DNA from: Cervus elaphus
Lineage: Eukaryota > Chordata > Mammalia > Artiodactyla > Cervidae
NCBI RefSeq assembly: GCF_910594005.1
Contig: NC_057826.1
Coordinates: 29,111,501-29,175,500, forward strand
DNA length: 64,000 bases
Direction of reading: 5' to 3'
Part shown: piece after piece, positions 34,577 through 47,559 of the stretch
Layout: each line of letters opens with the position of its first letter
How positions within the stretch are numbered: position 1 is the stretch's first letter
Notes under the pieces: model-generated
Told to the model about the DNA's origin: nothing
Databases searched by the model: none
What the model saw: only the letters and a program-made list of their open reading frames with translations
Translations under genes and position numbers: made by a program

Positions 34577-34735
34577 AGGGACCTCCCTGGTGGTCCAGTG
34601 GGTAAGACTCCAGGCTCCCAATGCAGGGGGCCTCGGTTCGACTCCTGGTTAAGGAACTGGATCCCACATGATGCAACTAAGACTTGGCACAGCCAAATAA
34701 ATATTTAAATACAAAACAAAAACAAACAACAAAAC
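34577..34735 (+). mobile_element. CHR-type SINE (cetartiodactyl tRNA-Glu SINE)
   Basis: gggacctccctggtggtcca gtgggtaagactcc, then a B-box region cggttcgactcc, then ggaactggatcccacatgat, then an A-rich tail. It lacks the Bov-A body, so it is older and broader in distribution than Bov-tA. Confidence 0.88.
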
Positions 34736-36520
34736 AATGATAGTGGTGGCTGTTTTTCAAAAACTGGATCCTCTTACATGCTAAACTTATCAAATCCATT
34801 AGAATACACAACATGGCTACAGGGAATTAGAAACCAGAATATTTCACTGGTCTCAGTGCATTAAACCACTACAATTCTACCAATTATTTCTAGAGAAAAT
34901 ATCTGTTAGAGACCTTTCAGAAAAACCAACTAAGTTATTTTTGAAATACTGTTTCTATGTTGGTAAATGTCCTAATAATTTAAATATGTGTGTGCACATA
35001 CATACAGGTGTTTTCTATGTGTGCACATATATGCATCAGTATGAGGATGTGGACATGTTTTTTTAATTGTGTTCATGTGCATACTCAGTTTTTCAATGGA
35101 AGAGAGAATACTTAAAAAATATACCCGGCACTGACTTCATGCTATTTATTCTAAGTAAATTTCGTTTCAATTCAGTTGTTTTCAATTTATTTTAGGAGCA
35201 AGCAGAACAATTTTTATACTATGCTGTTCTGGTCACTCTACGTTGATATCAGCCTGTCATCACTGCAACAGCTGCATGGTAACAACTTCCTGGTAGCACA
35301 TAATTTCATGCTAAGTAAAATTCATTTTCCCCCACAGAAACAGCTTTCTCTAATTTTTTAAAAAATTCACAGAAAGACAAATGAGTGACAAGATCCTGCA
35401 TAGTAAGAAGTAACTATATACTTATGCTGACACTGCCTCTAACCTAATACAAACTGAAGTGATTTTATTTCTCTAAGCTTCACTTTTATCAACAATGGGA
35501 GGGTGGGAGCAAACTGGAGGGTTGGACTAGATGTTCTCGTAGGTCCAACCTGCAATGATTTCACAACTAAGTGGAAATAAACCACTATCTGATAATGTAT
35601 CATGAAAATAAGAATAATTTCCCCAAATTTAATGTCTAATAGTTTGATTCCATATACACTAAAGAAACAGTGGAAAAAACAATCACTAATTCCCAGATTC
35701 CCAACTTTATAATCATCAGGCTCCACTCCCTTTCTGAATTATGTGTTTTGGAATGAGCAGAATATAACTTTTTTAAAAAATAATTGCAGTGGGCTTTTAT
35801 AAACAATCTAACACTGATTTATTCCCACAAATCAGCCTTTAGAGCATTCCTGTTTTTTAAAAAAATATGATGCCTAAATAGTAAATAACCTATTTTTCCC
35901 AAATTTTTCCTTCTAAACAAAAACAGACTTTTCCAGAATATGAAAAAGAATTTATCTTGAATATACTAGAAAAAGCACCATATTTTTCTGACTCTTTAGT
36001 GACAATCAGTTCCATTCGAATATGTAAGATATTGCTTTGAAACATCAAAGGAGAATTTAACTACCCAGCTGGGTTTAAACCTCTTGTTCATCATTAGAAA
36101 TCAAACAGTCCTCAAAATGTCATACCCTCACTTGGCCAAGTCAAGTCTCCGAAACTGTTTCTATATCAAATTGGCCCAGAAAACATCATCAAAATCTGTT
36201 TGCTAAAGTGGAATTACTTTAATCCTAACTAAATTCACTTGTAACCTCCTCCCCACAAACACACCACTTAGTGTTCAAATTACCACATTAAAAAACAATG
36301 TTCTTTAATAATATATCAACTCTTTTTAGAATTCGTATTGTTAAATCAATCTAAACTAGTCCTTGAAAAAGAATTTCAAAAACAAAATGCAACATTTATA
36401 GAAATTTTAAATTCAGGGGAGAAGTTAGGAAATAACATCTTTAGAAAAAGATTTTAACATCATTAAAGTATTTAAAATATAAAAAGTGAATCCTACACAT
36501 TTAAAAAAATTAACCAATTA
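34736..36520. other. No recognisable feature
   Basis: AT-rich, with a TG/CA-rich patch near 34985-35035. No gene or named repeat. Confidence 0.5.
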
Positions 36521-36612
36521 ACTTTTTTGGCCACTCCATGCAGCTGGTGGATCTTAGTTCCCCAATCAGGGATTGAACCCAGGCCCCGGCAATGAAGGCA
36601 TTGAGTCCTAAC
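36521..36612 (-). mobile_element. CHR-type SINE, truncated
   Basis: ttttttggccactccatgca, cttagttccccaatcaggga and ttgaacccaggccccggc are the CHR SINE in reverse complement. The 5' end of the element is lost after gagtccta. Confidence 0.85.
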
Positions 36613-37984
36613 ACATCCAAGACATATCCAAATGTTATCTAGAAGGATCCCAAGTGAAAAGACTGATTTAAGTTCAACACAGCTATAATAACAAAGTCAC
36701 ACCCTGTGCAGGTTAGGTTCTACAGTCAGAGTAAAGCAAAAACTGGTCAAAATAACCCCTTCAAAAGTCCTTTAAATAGCCCATAAAGTACATTTTTCTG
36801 TGCATACTATAATCTCTATGTATAAATCCAACCCAGCTAGCATTTCTTCCAGCGTTAGAATAGATTGCTGTTTGTTCTGTGGAAAATCAGATAAAGTACT
36901 TGGCTTGCTTTTGGCAACCATGTTGTTTTAAAAACACTTTTTATTGGGGGAAAAGAGGAATTCTTTGCTATTTTTCTCCCTAGTTAGGTGTTTTCAACTT
37001 TAGTTAAATTCAAATAAGTTAAATGTACATATGATATGACTTTGCTGAACATGACAGGTTTCTGAATGTTCATTCAATTGAATTCATGGAGAATAAACGG
37101 CATCTGAGATGGCTACAAAGGCTGAATGTGACTTACATGGAGGGAAAGAGACAGCATTTCTAAATGAAAAAAAAAAAATTTTTTTAAACCAAGAAAAGCC
37201 TCAGTACTGTAGTAGAAATAGAAGCCAGAATATGAATGATAAAAGAAAGAATGGAAGTTGTGAAGTAGAAACACTGAATAAATCTATTATTTTCATCAAA
37301 TTCTAAGATAAAATGAAAATAGGGAGATAGGGCATTAGCTTAAAGAAAAAGTAGAGTTCAAGGAAGAGTTTTTGTTTGTTTTGGTTTTGTTGTTTTAGGT
37401 TTTATTCTCCCTTGAGCACCAATAAATGAGGCAGTGTTGAAAAGTATTATTTTTACATTCTTTCTCTGATGCTTGTCTTGCTACTGAACTACCATTTGTT
37501 GCCAAGAGGACAGAGTGTCCAGCAAATCATATCTGTTTCTATAAAAAGATCAGAAAAGAAAAACATCAAGCAGACTATTTGGTGAGACAAAAATCTGCCT
37601 CCTTAAAAAAAGTCCCCACAAATTTTAAGAAAAACATTTTTTACCAGAAATTTTACAAACTTTTCAGGCATACAGCATTTTGGCTCATTTACTTTTAGTA
37701 ATTACAAACATAGTTTTCAAGAAAAAAAATTCCTATCTTGGCACTCTAAGTAGACTTTTAATTAGCCATCAATAACAACGACTTAAGTCTAAAATTTTGA
37801 ACGTGATAAAATATGAAAATTGCTTTATATAAAGTTCTCTACAAATATTACTTTTATGATACAAGCAAAACAAAAATATCACATAAGATTAGTAGAATTT
37901 TGAAGCAGAAATATTTTTCAGTGGAAAGGGAGCAGAAAGCTTCTTTAAACCATAATAGAGATCAAATAGTTCAAGAAATTACAC
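36613..37984. other. No recognisable feature
   Basis: AT-rich intronic sequence. A T/G-rich run lies near 37366-37400. Confidence 0.5.
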
Positions 37985-38060
37985 ATTTTTTAGATCTAAA
38001 TCCTCTGTGCCTAGTACAGTGCTTAGCACATACCAAGAATGTTTGTTTCATAAATGAACA
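37985..38060 (+). mobile_element. L2 or MIR 3' end remnant
   Basis: cctctgtgcctagtacagtg cttagcacat followed by ataaatgaacaaatg is the shared 3' ending of L2 and MIR elements. Too short to tell which. Confidence 0.6.
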
Positions 38061-38727
38061 AATGTTTTATAATGATCCACCATATACCACTCACTCTAAT
38101 CCTCTAATCCAAGCCATCCCTCTCAAAAACTACAAAACAAATCTGGTTCTATTTGAGGACATTTAACTACAGAATAAGTGGTTATTGTCCCATTCCCATT
38201 GTAGAAAAAAAACAGCTAAATCAAACTATACTGACTTTATCCTTCTTTTGTCCTAAAAGGAAACAACAAGTACTATGAATACCCTAACCATCCCAACCTG
38301 CCTTCCCCAAACACATATCACCACTACCACACTCACAAAACCACCACGTAATTAGATCTAGACTCTAAATGTAGAATAGAATATTTACGATTCTCTGATT
38401 CCCTTGCAATTTCACATAAACTTTTACTACAGTCATGCAGATAGAGAATATGATTATTTAACACACAACAATCACAAATAACACCCACACAAAGGACACA
38501 AATATTCACTGAACATCTACTGTACGCCATGTACTATGCTAGCCTTTATAGATACAGTTGAGATACGTATTATTTTGTTTACTTTATAGGAAAACAAATT
38601 AATGTTCTCTAAGACCAAGGAACGTACCCAAGTTTTAACCCTAAATTTCCAGCATTCACCAAGCACTTTCCTACAGGACCATGGTATAAAAATCGATTGA
38701 TCTGAACATTTAGGACATTAGGCCCTA
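38061..38727. other. Mostly unassigned; possible MIR/L2 relic at 38503-38680
   Basis: attcactgaacatctactgt acgccatgtactatgctag resembles the complement of an L2/MIR end. Otherwise nothing. Confidence 0.35.
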
Positions 38728-38940
38728 GTGGACTTCCCTGTGGCTCAAACGGTAAAGAATCCGCCTGCAGTGCAGGAGACCCGGGTTTGGTCCCTGGGTT
38801 GAGAAAATTTCCTGGAGGACAGCATGGCAACCCACTCCAGTATTCTTGCCTGAAGAATCCCAGTGGACAGAGGAGGCTGGCGGGCTGCCGCCCATGGGGT
38901 TGCAAAGAGCCAGACACGACTGAAAGACTAGGCACAGCAC
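38728..38940 (+). mobile_element. Bov-tA SINE
   Basis: cttccctgtggctcaaacgg, then agacccgggtttggtccctg, then a Bov-A body ending gccagacacgactgaaagac. It is followed by a locally GC-rich stretch to 38990 that may derive from the same insertion. Confidence 0.92.
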
Positions 38941-38990
38941 ACGGGCACCGGTGAAGGGAAGCGAGAAAGGGTGCACCGCGAGAGGGGGTT

Positions 38991-40340
38991 CTGCTTTCAA
39001 GCACTGAACAACACATGCTTATATTTATATTAAACGCAAATTCGGAAATGCTCATTTGTTTTAAAATGTTTATATATAAGTGCTTTTTAAATGAAAGTTA
39101 CCCTAATTCGTTAAAACATACAACTCAATTTCTTTTCAGAAAACATTCACATTCAACTTCGCCACAATACATCTAGGTTGATGCAAATTTCACCTGTACT
39201 GAGCTATGTGCTTCATCTTTCTTAGAATCTCTCTTAGAAGTTCAGTCTTCTTTTTTAACAAGGAAAACAAACAAACAAACAAACAAAACAGTATCTTGCT
39301 CAAAAAAAAAAAATAAACTATGGCTTGTCTATAAATCCATGAAAACTGAACAGATTTTAAAATATGAACCAGGAAGACTACTTCAACTGGAAAGAAATCC
39401 TACAAATGTAAAACTAAGCCACTTTCCTAGAAAGTTGACTTAATAACCAAATCCTTAAATCACATTTTACTACGGTTTAACAGATCATTTTTCATACTCG
39501 ACAGATATGCTTTATGTTTATGACATGAACTACATAAGCAATTCAGAAAAAAATCACATTCTTGGTATAAATTTTTCATCTGAGAACATTATGTGTTCAA
39601 TAAGCATAAAAATGGTTCTACAATACAGGAGTACACAGACTACCACACAATTTGTTTTTGTTTTTAAAAATTAAAAAAACTAACTTTATTTTATAACTTT
39701 TATAAATACATAAATACACACAGAAATAAATGAGAAGTACATTTAGTAAACCAGTGCACTAGAAGACAAAGAAAGCAATTAGTATGGGAGAGTTTAATGA
39801 ACACAGCTTTAAAGCCCTTCTGGAAATTACAGGCTTGATAAAAGCACTAACGTTCTACCAGTTGCTGAAACAGGTGCTACTGCCAATCAACTGCATTTGC
39901 TGAAGCTGAAGCATAAAGACATTAATTAATCTCTATACTGAAATCAATGGCTGCCTGCCATTTTGATTATCATTTTTTTTAAAAGGGAAAAAGATACAGT
40001 CCTTATATGGCCAAATACAACTCTAGGTAAACTACAATTCTAGGTAAGTGCTGTATCTACTTACTTAGTTATATTATTTTCTGGTGTTCTTTATTCTAAG
40101 CCCAAAACTTCAGTAGGTTGGAGTCCTGGGTCTTACAGTCTCTCCAACTGTTATTTATGAGTTATTTCCAGTACCACAAAGAATATGAAAGTATTTGTGA
40201 GATACTTAGGGAGAAAGAGCCCTTCTTTGTTGTTGTTCCTTTTGAACCTTTCTATCAAGAGATACATGACTCACGGAGGCATTCTTTAGGTCACATCTGC
40301 CTTTCCATTAGAACTTACCCACACTCCCCTATCCCAGCTC
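38991..40340. other. No recognisable feature apart from a short (AAAC)n
   Basis: (AAAC)n lies at 39260-39288. The 151-codon open frame at 40118-40573 mostly encodes the CA repeat below and is not gene-like. Confidence 0.5.
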
Positions 40341-40344
40341 TCAA

Positions 40345-40422
40345 AACACACACACACACACACACCACATACCATACACCACACGCAATGCACACACCAC
40401 ACATTGCACACACGCACACCCC
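40345..40422 (+). repeat. (CA)n and degenerate CA-rich repeat
   Basis: About 10 pure CA units, then cacc/cata/cgca variants to 40422. Confidence 0.93.
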
Positions 40423-41799
40423 TAAATATTTTGTCCTACCACCATCATATCCTACCTACCTTTATCATGTGAACTCTGTTCAAAGCACTGCTCAAAATTT
40501 AACAAAGATAACAATATTTAATGCTTCCCAAGTCTGGGCAATTTTTACAAAACTGATTCTGAAGTTCTTTTAAAATATGCTGGGACACGATGCCAAAGAA
40601 ATTGTTTCACATCCATTTGAAAACATGTAAATATATATATATAAAGTGAAAAATGTATGTGGGGGTTCTTTTTATGATTTTCCATCCTTTCAATGTTTCA
40701 AGTTAACACTGATCTTTGAATCTTAAGTAACACTATCTGTTCTACATGTTTTTAAAGTTGCTTTCATTCAACTGTACATGCCTGTGACCTCCACAATGAC
40801 CTCTACAAAAGCAGTTGTGCACTTTACTGTGGTGCAAATCCTCACAGACAAGTTGAACCTGTTCTTTTTGGCGCAGAGCCCTTTCGCTGAACACACAGCT
40901 GAGATTTATTATAAAAGGGGAACTAAGGGGCATTATTGCACAACATTTATCCTTCACATACAGCCAAGTATAATCTTTTACAACCTTTGAGAGCTCTTAA
41001 ATAAACAGATCTTCTCTTAATTGCATAAAGAGTTTCTTATTTGTCACCAATCATATGGCATATTGAGATTCATTTTACATTAAGAAAAAGCTAGCACAAA
41101 AAACATACATTCTAAAAAGTTGTTAGTCTCGTAGCATTCATTCAAAAATAATAATACTCTGAACACTCAGACCTAAGGATACTTTGAATACTCAGACCTT
41201 GCTGTTTTTAGCAAGTTCAACACAGGTAATGAACACCTGTCTTCAAGGATTTATACTTTTAATAGGTTTAAGAAATCTTTCTATAGCACTTCTATGGGTC
41301 TTTTGAAAACATTTCAGAGAAAATATTAACCTTTACTTTTATACTGTTTTGTGTTTTCTTTTTAACTTCAAAGTTCAATTTTAATTAGCTTTCCCATAGA
41401 ATTTTATAAACAGTTACCATTTCTAAAGAATTTTGAACTGAGCTCTGATATACATAACTGCTACCAGGCAGATCTCACTTCAACAGCAGATCTGATACTG
41501 TGGGGGAAGAGAAATTTCATGAATTCTAAGAAGTATCTCTTACAACAGAAATTACCACACCATTTACATTAATTCTTCAGGATTTGCTAATTGATTCATC
41601 ATCAAGACTTGCCTGTAGAAAACAAAGAAACTACTATAACCTCAAGTATTCTATCCTGAAAGTCAGGTTCAAACTAGCTTATCAGCCAACTGCTCAACAT
41701 AAAGGAAACTAAAATATGTTGATTCAGGTGAATATTTCCTTGCTCTAAGTTCTTCTGATCTTTTTCACTACTATTAAGTGTACAAACAATCGGGGAAAT
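40423..41799. other. No recognisable feature
   Basis: A patch at 40742-40990 is open on both strands (71 codons minus, 70 plus) and less AT-rich than its surroundings. No domain recognised. See findings. Confidence 0.45.
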
Positions 41800-41995
41800 G
41801 CCTGTAGACGTATGGGAGGGGGGCAGAGTGCATTGTTTAATGGACATAGGACTGCAATTTTATAAGATGAAAAAAATTACAGAGACTGACAGTGGTGGTT
41901 GCAAAACAATATGAATGTATTTAATGCTACTGAACTGTATACTTAAAAATGGTTAAGATGGTAAATCATATGTATTTTACCAGAATAAATTCAGT
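41800..41995 (+). mobile_element. Old L1 3' UTR
   Basis: ctactgaactgtatacttaa aaatggttaagatggtaaat preceded by gacagtggtggttgcaaaac is the L1MB-type 3' end. Confidence 0.85.
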
Positions 41996-42949
41996 TTAAT
42001 TTAAAAGATAAAATTATTATTTTTTAAAGGTTGATTCATGAGTTTATTTTTAATGGTGAAAAAATCTAATGTTACATTTTTAGGAATCAGGGGTTCCTAG
42101 TGAGCAAAACAGACATATTCACAGATGATACCAAATATATTCTGTAAAGACAAACTAAGTAAAGAGTTAAATAAGAAATTTCTTTCAGTTAAATTAAACA
42201 TTTTAAGCAACATATTTATATTGCTCCAGACCTAAGAAAAGATGTTTTAAACAATCTGTCTCTCTAATACTCTCTCCTTCTGTCTGGGGAATACAAGTAG
42301 ATTTTCATGAGTTTGGATATTTTTAAACTTCGTCACTAAAACAGAAAAAAAATTTTCATGTAAATATGTAGTCTTTCAGAAAAAACTTATATTAAATTTT
42401 AATTGTTTTTGCTAGCATTACATCTTTAAGCAGATGTAATTAGTATGCTAGAAATCACTAACCAGTTTCATTCATAATGTTTATACTACTTGAGGAAACA
42501 TAAAAATTGATGACAATAACTATAAAACATGAAACAAATACATAAAAAATGTCTCAAGACTTGATCTTACACAATGTTCTAACACTATGTCAACACTGGT
42601 GGTATTTTTTAAATACCTAAGCCCTCTAATTCATTTTGAAATGCATGTGCTTTAAGATTTCCATAATATCCAAAACCACTCTTGATGAAGTCATAACTAT
42701 AATTAAAAATAACATCCAAAGAACCCATAGTTGTAATGTTAAGCAGGTTAACCCAGGTTAACCTCCAAATAACTTAAAGCAGCTGTAAGAACAATTCCAG
42801 TCTCCATTTATTTTGGTTCTTCACACCACAACAGCTTTCTCTTCTGTCTCTCTCTTCTTTCTAGCAAGAATGCAAACAAATACACTATCTGCCTATAACT
42901 CCTTACTCTTTTAAACTCCTCATACTGTGTCCTCATCAAATAATGCAAT
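41996..42949. other. No recognisable feature
   Basis: AT-rich. A short duplicated phrase, aggttaaccc, lies near 42745. Confidence 0.5.
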
Positions 42950-43110
42950 GTTTAAAATACAGGCTTTGGAGTCCAAAAAGTCAAATCCCAGCTCGACCAT
43001 ATCATTTTTTTAACACGCCTCATTTTTACCTGTAAAATTACTTTCATGACTCAAATAAAATATATTTAAAGGACAGGATAGTCTAGTATGTACAAAATGC
43101 TACTCTATTA
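42950..43110 (+). mobile_element. MIR SINE
   Basis: ggctttggagtccaaaaagt caaatcccagctc, then cctcatttttacctgtaaaa, then a degraded 3' part. Confidence 0.75.
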
Positions 43111-44336
43111 TCACCTTCATCAGGAAGAGAAAGAAGAGGAATATTTTGCACCATTGCCATCACCACAGGCAAGTATTAACATATGAATGGTAACCTTTCA
43201 AAAGCCTGTCTGTAAAAGCTCAAGACATTTTCCCACAGAAAGAAAAGTTTTGAATGACGGTACAATCCTGAAAGTAGACTAACAATATATAAAACATTAT
43301 CTTAAATTTAGTAGAGCCCTGGAAGCAATACATGAGAGAAAATAAAGTTTGCTTTCTCTTTCCTGGGTGCAACCCTGGCCTTAGGCAAAACTTCAAATTT
43401 CTGAAATTTCAGCTTCCCAGATTTTGCCTTCTGTATTCCTCTCCAGATCTACTATCTTTGGCAGGCGTTTCATGTCGCCACAGCACTCTAACACTTAGTT
43501 CCTAATGAGAAACATTCCACTCAAACCTACTGATTCTCAGTGCGCTCCACGATTTTAGTCACCAACCTACATCTCACCACAGAACTTCCTGATATCACTA
43601 AGGTGTTAGAAGTAAAGAAATTGCACTGCATGATTTTACACAGTGGACATCTGGTTTTTATTACATTATTATTGCTTTCAAAAAGAACATTTGTAAAACA
43701 TATTTTTCTGAAACAAAATACAAAGCAGTAGTTACCTTTTAAGTATATGGGCTAAGAAATATTCATTGATCATTTTATACCTTGCATAATGTTTTTGTGT
43801 TTTTAGCAAGTGTCCACAAATTATCTGGGCCAAATTTTTCATCTTCATGTTTTCCTATATTAAAATCAGATTCTCAAAAAGCATTAACATTTTTCACAAT
43901 GAATCAACTATGGTAACATCAGGAATTCCACAATGAAAACTTGGAAGAGTACAGAAGCCCTAGCTAAAATCTGAGTGTCCATAAATAATGAAACTCAGAG
44001 AATCCTCTAAGTATACAATATATTAAACATCATCTCCAGTCTTACTGGCCACTTGATTTTTAATCCCTTCTTCAATATCCCTATATATGACTAAACACCT
44101 TACAACGTATCAACCGAAGTACCAGAATAGTTTATAGAGCCATGCCTCAGTACCTAAATAAATGCATAAAAGTATACACTTAACTGAATGAAGAAGAGAT
44201 GATACCTATATGACACAAAAAAATGTATCTCTATGTGCACAAATCATAATATTTGTCTTACAAAGTTTAACTACAACTTTTCTTCTCTTCATTTTCTTTA
44301 TCTCATAAGACTTTCTAGGAAATATGATTTATTTTT
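43111..44336. other. No recognisable feature
   Basis: A 63-codon open frame at 43540-43731 shows no domain. Nothing else is supported. Confidence 0.5.
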
Positions 44337-44445
44337 TTTCTTTTTTGACCATACTATGCAGCATCTTAGTTCCCCAACCAGGGATAGAACCCATGCCCCC
44401 TGCAGTGGAAGCACAGAGTCTTAAGCACTGGACTGCCAGGGAAGT
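44337..44445 (-). mobile_element. CHR-type SINE
   Basis: cttagttccccaaccaggga tagaacccatgccccctgca and ctggactgccagggaagtcc give a full-length CHR SINE in reverse complement. Its 5' end is included in the 79-bp tandem duplication described next. Confidence 0.92.
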
Positions 44446-44575
44446 CCTGGAAGCATGACTCTTACTGAAGAGAGATATGCTCTTGCTAAGAACAATGTCT
44501 TAAGCACTGGACTGCCAGGGAAGTCCTGGAAGCATGACTCTTACTGAAGAGAGATATGCTCTTGCTAAGAACAAT
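44418..44575 (+). repeat. Perfect 79-bp tandem duplication
   Basis: Copy 1 (44418-44496) and copy 2 (44497-44575) read identically. Each begins gtcttaagcactggactgcc and ends cttgctaagaacaat. The unit spans the junction of the SINE and its flank, so the duplication postdates the SINE. Confidence 0.96.
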
Positions 44576-45174
44576 GCACTGATATCAATCGCCATGGTAA
44601 TACAAATACAAATTCATAAATTCTTAGGATGCATCTTTAACTAAAGTATTTTAGTCAATAAAGCACTAGATCATTTCTTAACTATGAGCTTACCTAAGGC
44701 TTTAACCTAGTCTGCATTCTTGGTTTCTGTTTTCAATAATTCCAAGTGATGGCCAGACTAATGTTTGTTTTTCTATACATCTACCACACAGTATCTGCTC
44801 AATAGAAATTGCCATAAAATGTGAACCCAATAAAGAATAGAGTTACTTTTAGGGTTTTTACTATCTGCAAAATAAAGTTATGCTTTAAATCATTCTTTAA
44901 TGACTTAAAAAGTCTTTAATACTTTTTAATAGACTGTATCATTATTTCCTATTAACCTATTTATAACCGAACAAATTCTTCTTCCTTTGTGTTTAGACTG
45001 CTTAAAATTTTTGGAAAGTCTACATCCAGTTCTAAGACTTATGTTTAGAGTTAGTCACTTAAATCTCTTCCTTTTACTCATTTTCAGCTTCTTTACTTTT
45101 TAAAAATATTATCTACTATCTTAGCTAGGAATCTGGAAAGTAGTTTATAATTTACAGTATCTAAGAAAATCATT
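44576..45174. other. No recognisable feature
   Basis: AT-rich intronic sequence. Confidence 0.5.
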
Positions 45175-45395
45175 CGAAGAATCTGTTCTGAGCTTACTTT
45201 CACTTAATTTCATTTTATTCTCACAAATACCATATTACAAAATATATTCCAGTCAATAAGGAGTATATTATTCCAAATGAAGAAGGTTATTTATCCGTGT
45301 CCCATAACCATTAACTCATACAGCCAGAATTTGAAACTCCTCAGTCTGATACTAAAATGCTTATCTATCCCTAATCACACTGCTATCCTTCCTAT
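45175..45395 (-). mobile_element. MIR SINE, diverged
   Basis: tttcattttattctcacaaa, then atacagccagaatttgaaac and ctgatactaaaatgcttatc follow the MIR complement (tttaatcctcacaac ... gagccgggatttgaacc ... ). Confidence 0.6.
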
Positions 45396-45691
45396 CTTCT
45401 GTAAAAAGGCAAATAAAAGTCTCTTGGTTGTGCCATTAAATAGAATATCAGGAGGATACATTTACCTTCCATTACCTTTCATTCTCAACCCAAATGCCCC
45501 TATTGGGAAAAGTACAAGTTGCTACTATATAGAACACAAGGAAAATAACTTGATAATCTTTGATAAAACACAGTGGGGCTTTACTAGAACTAGTGACAGC
45601 TATAAAAAAAACTATGCAAAATTATTTACCATTTCAAGGACAAGAGGTCTTGCACCAGAAATAGGTGATTATATTTATGGATCTAATTTCT

Positions 45692-46000
45692 TTTTTTTTT
45701 CCCATTTATTTTTATTAGTTGGAGCCTAATTACTTTACAATATTGTAGTGGTTTTTGCCATACATTGACATGAATCAACCATAGATTTACATGTGTTCCC
45801 CATCCCGATCCCCCCTCCCGCCTCCCTCTGCATACCATTCACCATTGCAACAAAAAAAATAAAATACTTAGGAGTATATCTACCTAAAGAAACAAAAGAC
45901 CTATACATAGAAAACTATAAAACACTGATGAAAGAAATCAAAGAGGACACAAATAGATGGAGAAATATACCGTGTTGATGGATTGGAAAAATCAATACTG
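45692..46000 (-). mobile_element. Young L1 with 5' inversion
   Basis: 45692-45828 is the L1 3' end in reverse complement (T tail, then ggagcctaattactttacaa). 45829-46000 is an ORF2 segment in the opposite, plus orientation (ccattcaccattgcaacaaa ... aatcaatac; conceptual KYLGVYLPKETKDLYIENYK). A perfect 14-bp target repeat, TGGATCTAATTTCT, encloses both (45678-45691 and 46001-46014). One insertion with inverted 5' part is the only simple explanation. Confidence 0.95.
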
Positions 46001-46014
46001 TGGATCTAATTTCT

Positions 46015-47559
46015 GAAACTAAATCATCACTATAAAAATAAAAAGACTATTTTATAGAACCATGTCATTATCAATAATCCTCTTAGTATACACAAAGGCA
46101 ATGTAAGAGTTCCTACCCATGATCCTATGGGTTGGTTCAAGGTCTAATGTTATTTCCTTTATCAAATACTTTTTCCTTCTTTCATTTCCATCTTTACCTG
46201 TCTCTCTCCTACTTCACATGTTTAACTCAAGAAACACTCTGGTATAATCTTAAGAATCTGAAGGTTTATATTCTGATTCTGACTTCCATTGTCCTCCTAG
46301 GCATAGAAGACATATTAGTAAAAAAGGACAAAGAGGTAGGATCAATAATACTGATGCTGCTTATTTATATGTAAGTACATTCGATGGCATAAAATACTCT
46401 CCAATTACAAGATCTCATTAAAGTGACTACAGATATAGAAATCTAGCACCACAGGCATTTCAAACAACTCAATATACTAATTTTAGATGTATTCTAAAAA
46501 ATTCATATACATTAAATAACATTCATTTTTACAGCAGAATATAATCAGTAAAACTATAAATAGGAAGCTTTGAAGGAATGTTTGTCACTTATTTGAATTA
46601 GCACTTTTCAATTTAAACGTATGATCCCTCAAATGTAAAGTCAAAATATGATCTGAAAGAAGGCACTGTTATCTATCTTATGAAAAAGTAAGCCCTAAAT
46701 AAAATTCCAGCAAAATTATCTATAATTGTGTTTATATTATATGAATGACTTGCTATTTCTCAAAAACAGCATGTGGAAACTAAGTAATTCTCAAACTTGC
46801 AAAGTATTTCCATGTGCTTAACAAGAAAACTATCCAAAACAAACAATGCTTAAGAAATATTTTATTATTTTTATTACCCTACCATCTGTTTTAGTCCTTT
46901 TTTCCCCCTTTGGTTTCACTCACCTTCTTTCTTTCTGTTGCCTGCCTATTGCTCATAGTAGCACTTCTAAAGAATAAGGCAGCAAAATTAGATAGCGTGT
47001 TGGGGACTTTAGTCCCAGATATTACTTGACAATGACATAGTCTACAGTTAAATATCTATGGACATAAACTCCTAAATAAGTTAATACACACCTCAATGAA
47101 AATACTAAATATACTATGGTATCTTTCACCTAGTCTTCAAGATTATCATTCAATATTCACCAAAGGGAAAATATAGTAAGATCCTGTGTTTCTTAAAAAA
47201 AGTTAATACCTTTTATTACTATAAGCCTTAATTTTACATGTGTTTTTATCTAACAAATATATAGAAAATAGATATATATGGGTGTATGTACATAAAATCT
47301 GATGAGGCAGCAGAAAAATTTAAAAGCACAACATGAAGTAAAACAAAAAACTAAAACACTATTACCATTTCTCACTAGCAAAGATGCTTAAGTAGCCCCT
47401 CCACAAACAGGTATTGTTGAATTCCATGGCTATGAAAATGTGAGGAAAAAGGCAAATATATAAAGAAATAAGTTGTGATTATAAATATTTTTAAAACAGA
47501 GTAAAAACATGTATAATCTTCCTTTAAAACTTACCTCTTTATACTAAAGCCCAAAGAGG
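46015..47559. other. No recognisable feature
   Basis: AT-rich. A plus open frame at 46132-46374 (80 codons) has no recognised domain. Confidence 0.5.

Noticed and set aside
40118..40573. 151-codon plus frame
   Set aside because: The middle is a translated CA microsatellite (HTHTHTT...). No domain, no splice or promoter evidence.
45277..45729. 150-codon plus frame
   Set aside because: It overlaps a diverged MIR and ends in the T tail of an L1. No recognisable domain.
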